DNA from: Chordibacter sp038110535
GTDB lineage: Bacteria > Verrucomicrobiota > Verrucomicrobiia > Opitutales > Seribacteraceae
DNA length: 9,519 nucleotides
Assembly: GCA_038110535.1 (NCBI GenBank)
Contig: JAYNJW010000058.1
Coordinates: 1-9,519, forward strand
Direction of reading: 5' to 3'
Part shown: in pieces, positions 5,656-9,519 of the stretch
Layout of the letters: each line of letters opens with the position of its first letter
Numbering within the stretch: the first letter of the stretch is position 1
Translations under genes and position numbers: made by a program
Notes under the pieces: generated by a model
What the model saw: only the letters and a program-made list of their open reading frames with translations
What the model was told of the DNA's origin: nothing
Database searches by the model: none

Positions 5656-7401
5656 TCACATTTCGTCCAGGGTGTCTATCCCGAGCAATCCCAGTCCGGT
5701 GATCAGGACCGACTGGGTGGATGAACAAAGGAGTAGCCTGAGATCTCGGGTTGCGGGATCATCCACCATTACTTTTTCCTGGTTGTAAAAAGAGCTGAAC
5801 TCGGTGGCCAATTCGTAAAGATAGGTGCAGAGAAAGTGGGGTTTTAATTCCCGGGTTGCCTGCTTCAGAGCGAGGGGAAAAAAGATAAGTTTGCGGGATA
5901 ATTTTCGCTCGGGATCAGATTCAGCAGGTCGGGCTGCAGGAAAAGGACCTTTGGGATTACACTCCATTTTGCGAAAAATGCTATGAATCCGTGCGACTGC
6001 ATATTGCAAGTAGGGAGCAGTATTCCCCTGCATTGCCAACATTTTCTCCCATGAAAATACGTAGTCGAGAGTACGATCCTGGGAAAGATCGGCATATTTT
6101 ACTGCTCCCAGTCCAATTACCCTGGCCCTGTGGTTTATTTCTTCCTCGGAGAGGTCGGCATTTTTTTGCCGTACCATCTCGCTTGCCCGCTTCATTGCCT
6201 CTTGCAAGAGATCGATCAATTTAATGGGTTGTCCATCCCGGGTCTTGATTGCTTTGTTGTCTTCTCCGAGTATGGTCCCAAACCATACATGATCGAGGAT
6301 GGGCAGGCTTTTTTCTTCTGCTCCGAACCACTTCTTGGCGGTCAGGAAAAGTTGTTCAAAATGATCCCTTTGCCGACCATCTGTCACATAGATTATTTGT
6401 TCTGCCTGCCATTCTTGCTGACGATAGCAAAGGGTGGCCAAATCTGTGGTCGCATAATTACTGGCACCATCCGATTTTCGAATGATGAATGGTTGTTTGG
6501 CAAATCGCTTGTGTTCGGGATGAAAGACCACCAATGCACCATCGTCCACTTGGCATATTTGATGGTCGCTTAGTCCGGTATATACTTGTTCCACTTTATC
6601 CCGGTAAAAACTCTCTCCTAAGGAATGATCGAACTGCACATCGAGCAGATCGTAAATCTTTTGGAAGGAAGACATGCTGATATCCCGAATTTTCTCCCAG
6701 AGGGAAAGATTTTCTTGATCACCATCCTGCAGTTTTACCAGTTCCTGCCTGGCATGATGCAGGGCAGATTCATCCTCTTTGACACGGGCATTTCCAAAGC
6801 GGTACAAATCTTCAAGCTTGGCGATTGGATCGTCCCCTAAATCATCGAGGGAAATGTTCTGTTCCTTGATTGCGAGCAAAAGAATGCCAAACTGTGTGCC
6901 CCAGTCGCCCAGATGATTGTCCCGAAGGATTTTGTGTCCCTGAAATGCAAGGATACGGGCGATTGATTCCCCAATTATGGTGGAGCGGATATGTCCCACA
7001 TGCATCTGCTTGGCGGTATTGGGAGAGGAATAATCCACCACTACTTTGGATGGAGATTCTGAACGAACTGCCCGGGACAGGCTGTCCTTAGACCCATGAT
7101 CCAAGGTCCAACGCAGCAGAAAGTCTGGAGACAGGGAAAAATTAATAAATCCTGGGCCGGCAAGCCCTACTTCCCAGTCTTGGGAGTGGGGCAGTGAATC
7201 AAGTAGGGTCTGGGCCAGTTCCCGGGGGTTCTTGCCCGCTTTTTTGGCAAATGGGAGCACGCCGTTTGCCTGAAAATCGCCAAATCTTTCATCCGCAGAC
7301 CGTGTTTGTGGATCAAAGGAATCAGAGAATTCGTCAAGGGTACAAGCAGACTCGATAAGCAAGTTGTCAAAGAAATGAACGAGGTCAAAAGAAGTAGACA
7401 T
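5656..7401 (-). CDS. argS: Arginyl-tRNA synthetase (class I)
   Basis: Charges tRNA-Arg with arginine using ATP in the cytoplasm; essential for translation. The 581-residue length fits the family. The N-terminal additional domain (about 1-100) contains FGDFQANGVLPFAKKAGKNP (40-59) and AGPGFINFSL (81-90), both typical. The Rossmann catalytic core carries YSSPNTAKQMHVGHIRST (124-141), with HVGH at 134-137 as the class I HIGH signature, and NHLGDWGTQFG (162-172). As often in ArgRS, a canonical KMSKS is not obvious; KTRDGQPIKL fills the equivalent place. The C-terminal DALR-type anticodon-binding domain ends in GLLGIDTLDEM, with the terminal methionine usual for this enzyme. The ATG at 7401 is used; an AGG sits about 10 bases upstream on the coding strand. 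It stands alone, divergent from the phosphorylase-like gene and convergent with the DsbD-like gene. Confidence 0.98.
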   Translation of the reverse strand: MSTSFDLVHFFDNLLIESACTLDEFSDSFDPQTRSADERFGDFQANGVLPFAKKAGKNPRELAQTLLDSLPHSQDWEVGLAGPGFINFSLSPDFLLRWTLDHGSKDSLSRAVRSESPSKVVVDYSSPNTAKQMHVGHIRSTIIGESIARILAFQGHKILRDNHLGDWGTQFGILLLAIKEQNISLDDLGDDPIAKLEDLYRFGNARVKEDESALHHARQELVKLQDGDQENLSLWEKIRDISMSSFQKIYDLLDVQFDHSLGESFYRDKVEQVYTGLSDHQICQVDDGALVVFHPEHKRFAKQPFIIRKSDGASNYATTDLATLCYRQQEWQAEQIIYVTDGRQRDHFEQLFLTAKKWFGAEEKSLPILDHVWFGTILGEDNKAIKTRDGQPIKLIDLLQEAMKRASEMVRQKNADLSEEEINHRARVIGLGAVKYADLSQDRTLDYVFSWEKMLAMQGNTAPYLQYAVARIHSIFRKMECNPKGPFPAARPAESDPERKLSRKLIFFPLALKQATRELKPHFLCTYLYELATEFSSFYNQEKVMVDDPATRDLRLLLCSSTQSVLITGLGLLGIDTLDEM

Positions 7402-7459
7402 TTGGTATGCCTGTAAGCATGGATTGGCGGAGTCGTCAAGACCACTTCGTTGAAAAGAC

Positions 7460-7490
7460 TCGACAAATATTAGATTTTTTAATATACAAT
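7460..7490 (+). promoter_or_regulatory. Candidate promoter of the phosphorylase-family gene
   Basis: The 139-base gap between argS and the next gene contains TCGACA (7460-7465, 5 of 6 to TTGACA). Two possible -10 hexamers follow: TATACA at 7483-7488 (17-base spacer, 4 of 6) or TACAAT at 7485-7490 (19-base spacer, 5 of 6). The region is A/T-rich and includes the inverted repeat ATATTA-N7-TAATAT (7467-7485). The start would lie 45-50 bases before the ATG at 7541. No convincing argS promoter was found in the opposite direction, although one must be near. Confidence 0.4.
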
Positions 7491-7540
7491 GTGCTTTGCA
7501 CGATTTTTTCTAAATCCATAACTCAACCCCGAGTAAAGCT

Positions 7541-8860
7541 ATGCCAAAGGCCAAAAAAGAAGCCACTTCATTCTCTTACCTCATTGAAAAAAAGCGCGAC
7601 GGCGGTGAATATACCGACGAAGAAGTCCGCAGCATTGTCGATGCTATTTTAGACGAGGAAATGCCCGAGTTCCAGCAGTCTGCTTGGATCATGACCAATT
7701 TCTTTAAAGGAATGTCTGCTCAGGAAATTGCCTACCTGGCAGAAGAAATGATGCTTTCCGGAGAAGTCATTGAAATGATGGATGTTTCCCGTCCGAAAAT
7801 TGAAAAATATTCGACTGGTGGGGTGGGCGATAAGACCACACTCGTGCTGGGCCCATTATCTGCGGTTGCGGGTGTTGCCATGCCTCTCATGAATGGATAC
7901 GACGAGGAATTTCTCACTTCCAATTGTGAAAAATTAAAGGCCATTCCCAAAATCAAAACGGATCTGGAATTGGACGAATTTCATGCTCTTGTCCGAAAGC
8001 ACGGATGTGCATTTGCGGAGCGGAATGAAGAAATTTCTCCGGTAGAGAATATTTTGTACGATCTGCGCCAAAAGATCGGTGCGATTCCTTCCATCCCATT
8101 TATCACTGCTGGTACTTTGAGCCGTAAGTTTGCTTCCGGTGCTGAGGGCGTGGTGGTCGATGTAAAGTGGGGTAAGGGTTCCTTCATTCGTGATGCCGAG
8201 GATGCCAAACAATTGGCCCGATCCATTACCCGTGTCGGCCGGATCATGAAGCGCCGTTGTGTCGCTCTGGTAACCGATAATAACCAACCGCTTGGTACCT
8301 GTCTCGGTGCATCCCTCGAACTTAAGGAAGCCATCGAACTGCTCAAAGGGGAAGGTCCTGAAGATTTACAGGACTTGGTCATGAAGCTGGGCATGGAAAT
8401 TGTCCGTCTTGCCGGTGTTGCCGGTTCCACACTTTCTGCTAAGCAAACCGTGCGCAAACATTTGGAAGACGGGTCCGCCCTTGAAAAATTCAAGGATGTG
8501 GTGGCTGCCCAGGGAGGAGATACCAAAGTGATTGATGATCCTGAAAAACTCCCCACGGCAAAACATGCCAAGAAATTACCTGCTCCCAAACGTGGTTATG
8601 TACACACCATTGATGCGGGCCAATTGGCACGCGGTGTACAAATTCTTGCTTATGGAAGTGGCGATAAATTTGACCCCGCTGTCGGGGTTGCCGAACTCAA
8701 GAAGGTGGGCACCCAGATGAAACAGGGTGAGCCCTTGATGATGATTCATTACAACGATGAGAAACGCCTCAAGGAAGCCATGGAATATTTCAAGGCTGCT
8801 TACCGCTTGGCTCCCAAACGCCCAAACCCTGCACCCCTTGTGGTCGAGCGGGTTGCGTAA
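7541..8860 (+). CDS. Thymidine/pyrimidine-nucleoside phosphorylase family protein with altered active site
   Basis: The 439-residue protein matches the class II nucleoside phosphorylase (DeoA/Pdp) fold over its whole length: helical domain (LIEKKRDGGEYTDEEV, 14-29), STGGVGDKTTLVLGP (91-105), NILYDLR (170-176), SIPFITAGTL (184-193), VVVDVKWGKGSFI (204-216), TDNNQPLG (245-252) and a C-terminal domain ending PLVVERV. True members split deoxynucleosides with phosphate to base plus sugar-1-phosphate. Here the family signature SGRGLGHTGGTLDKLE is replaced, with no gap, by NGYDEEFLTSNCEKLK (118-133). Using recalled E. coli DeoA numbering plus five, Lys84, Ser86 and Arg171 are kept, but His85 is Tyr90, Ser113 is Asn118, Thr123 is Asn128, Ser186 is Gly191 and Lys190 is Arg195. 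It will probably be annotated as thymidine phosphorylase; its substrate is doubtful. It is a single-gene unit with its own promoter region and a strong terminator. Confidence 0.85.
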   Translation: MPKAKKEATSFSYLIEKKRDGGEYTDEEVRSIVDAILDEEMPEFQQSAWIMTNFFKGMSAQEIAYLAEEMMLSGEVIEMMDVSRPKIEKYSTGGVGDKTTLVLGPLSAVAGVAMPLMNGYDEEFLTSNCEKLKAIPKIKTDLELDEFHALVRKHGCAFAERNEEISPVENILYDLRQKIGAIPSIPFITAGTLSRKFASGAEGVVVDVKWGKGSFIRDAEDAKQLARSITRVGRIMKRRCVALVTDNNQPLGTCLGASLELKEAIELLKGEGPEDLQDLVMKLGMEIVRLAGVAGSTLSAKQTVRKHLEDGSALEKFKDVVAAQGGDTKVIDDPEKLPTAKHAKKLPAPKRGYVHTIDAGQLARGVQILAYGSGDKFDPAVGVAELKKVGTQMKQGEPLMMIHYNDEKRLKEAMEYFKAAYRLAPKRPNPAPLVVERVA

Positions 8861-8887
8861 GGATTTTTTTAGATTTAATTCAAACAC

Positions 8888-8922
8888 AAAAAAGCCTCCC
8901 ATCATCCGGGAGGCTTTTTTTT
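8888..8922. terminator. Strong bidirectional intrinsic terminator
   Basis: GCCTCCC (8894-8900) and GGGAGGC (8908-8914) form a perfect 7-bp stem with a 7-base loop. Six A precede (8888-8893) and eight T follow (8915-8922), so the same hairpin has a T-run in both directions. It sits between the convergent phosphorylase-family gene and efp, 28 bases after the first and about 31 after the stop of the second, and should end both transcripts. Confidence 0.95.
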
Positions 8923-8953
8923 GCCTGTTTTGAACAGAAGAAATTAAATCTTC

Positions 8954-9511
8954 TTATACCCGGCCCTGGTAGGAACGGTCATCCGTGCTGATCTTGATCA
9001 CATCATCCTTCTTGATGAAGAGGGGTACCATCACGGTAATGCCTGAGGAAATCGTCACTGGTTTTTGAACATTTCCAGCGGTATCGCCACGAATGGCATC
9101 TGGTGCCTCAACCACCGTGGCTTCCACCGATGCGGGCAGGTCGAGGCGTACCGCCTTATCGTCGACCAATAAAATATCGTAATTGTTTCCTTCCACCAAA
9201 AAGATCTCGTCGTCCCCGATCATATCTTCGTCAAGAATGGTATCCTCATAGGTCTCCAGGTCCATGAAGTGAAACCCATCATTATCCTTGTAACTGTATT
9301 CCAACTTGATGGTGGTGGTGTGTAAAAATTCCACATTATCGGTGGAGCGGAACTTGGTGGTGGTGGTCGCTCCATTGTGCAGACTGCGCAGGGTAGTCTG
9401 TACAAACCCCGCCTGTCTTCCCTGGGTACGGTGTTGCATTTCCAGTACGATATGGGGCGTGCCTTGGTAGAGGATTGCCCGTCCTTTACGAATTTCTGTG
9501 GGTGATGCCAT
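8954..9511 (-). CDS. efp: Elongation factor P (EF-P), arginine-tip type
   Basis: EF-P binds ribosomes stalled on polyproline stretches and promotes peptide-bond formation by reaching the P-site tRNA with a modified loop residue. The 185-residue length and three-domain layout are normal: KOW-like domain I (1-65), with RSTDNVEFL near its end (55-63), then OB domains II and III, ending GDTAGNVQKP, VPLFIKKDDVIKISTD and YQGRV. The loop tip, PGKGQ in E. coli, reads TQGRQAGF (29-36), placing Arg32 where E. coli has the beta-lysylated Lys34. Arg32 is the position rhamnosylated by EarP in Pseudomonas and Neisseria; no earP is visible on the one flank present. The ATG at 9511 is only eight bases from the window edge and shows no Shine-Dalgarno there, so its promoter and upstream neighbour are unseen. 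Confidence 0.97.
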   Translation of the reverse strand: MASPTEIRKGRAILYQGTPHIVLEMQHRTQGRQAGFVQTTLRSLHNGATTTTKFRSTDNVEFLHTTTIKLEYSYKDNDGFHFMDLETYEDTILDEDMIGDDEIFLVEGNNYDILLVDDKAVRLDLPASVEATVVEAPDAIRGDTAGNVQKPVTISSGITVMVPLFIKKDDVIKISTDDRSYQGRV

Positions 9512-9519
9512 AATACTTT

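Noticed and set aside
7491..7501. Small inverted repeat GTGC-TTT-GCAC before the phosphorylase-family gene
   Set aside because: Four-base arms in a leader are expected by chance and no T-run follows closely enough to call a terminator or attenuator.
7981..8589. 202-codon minus-strand open frame
   Set aside because: Shadow of the phosphorylase-family gene; no recognisable motif, Ser/Ala-rich composition typical of a reverse frame.
8624..8631. TTGGCACG, a perfect -24 block
   Set aside because: It is within the phosphorylase-family coding sequence and has no GC at the -12 position.

Overview
The window is a housekeeping-type stretch of a bacterial chromosome with eight genes (one cut by the left edge) and short intergenic gaps. 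No mobile element, CRISPR array, tRNA or rRNA was seen, and no gene-free stretch exceeds 165 bases. Starts mostly lack a Shine-Dalgarno sequence, base composition is moderate, and EF-P, RpoN and the Ser/Thr kinase have the look of a Planctomycetes-Verrucomicrobia-Chlamydiae lineage. My best guess is a Verrucomicrobiota (Opitutae-like) organism; this is inference from protein style, not a database match.

Left part, minus strand (4339 down to 1): a compact four-gene run in the order cytosolic Ser/Thr protein kinase, sigma-54 (rpoN), a divergent TsaB-like protein (tRNA t6A pathway), and alanine racemase (alr, last residues off the window). Gaps of 21, 32 and 24 bases suggest one operon that starts in the 164-base divergent region at 4340-4503.

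Divergent region and plus-strand pair (4340-5654): the 4340-4503 gap holds a candidate housekeeping promoter for the kinase operon, a perfect 14-base dyad, and a very good match to a sigma-54 -24/-12 element facing erpA. erpA (Fe-S cluster insertion) overlaps by 28 bases a gene for a secreted, stand-alone DsbD N-terminal-type domain. A small hairpin plus T-run at the end of that gene may terminate it.

Right part: argS (minus, converging on the DsbD-like gene), then a plus-strand gene of the thymidine/pyrimidine-nucleoside phosphorylase family, a strong bidirectional terminator, and efp (minus). The phosphorylase-like protein has a full-length fold but has lost the family signature and several substrate-contact residues. 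EF-P carries arginine, not lysine, at its functional loop tip.

The most noteworthy points are the phosphorylase relative with a rewritten active site, the sigma-54-type promoter sitting beside the kinase-rpoN operon, and the Arg32-type EF-P. No obviously new multi-gene system is visible.
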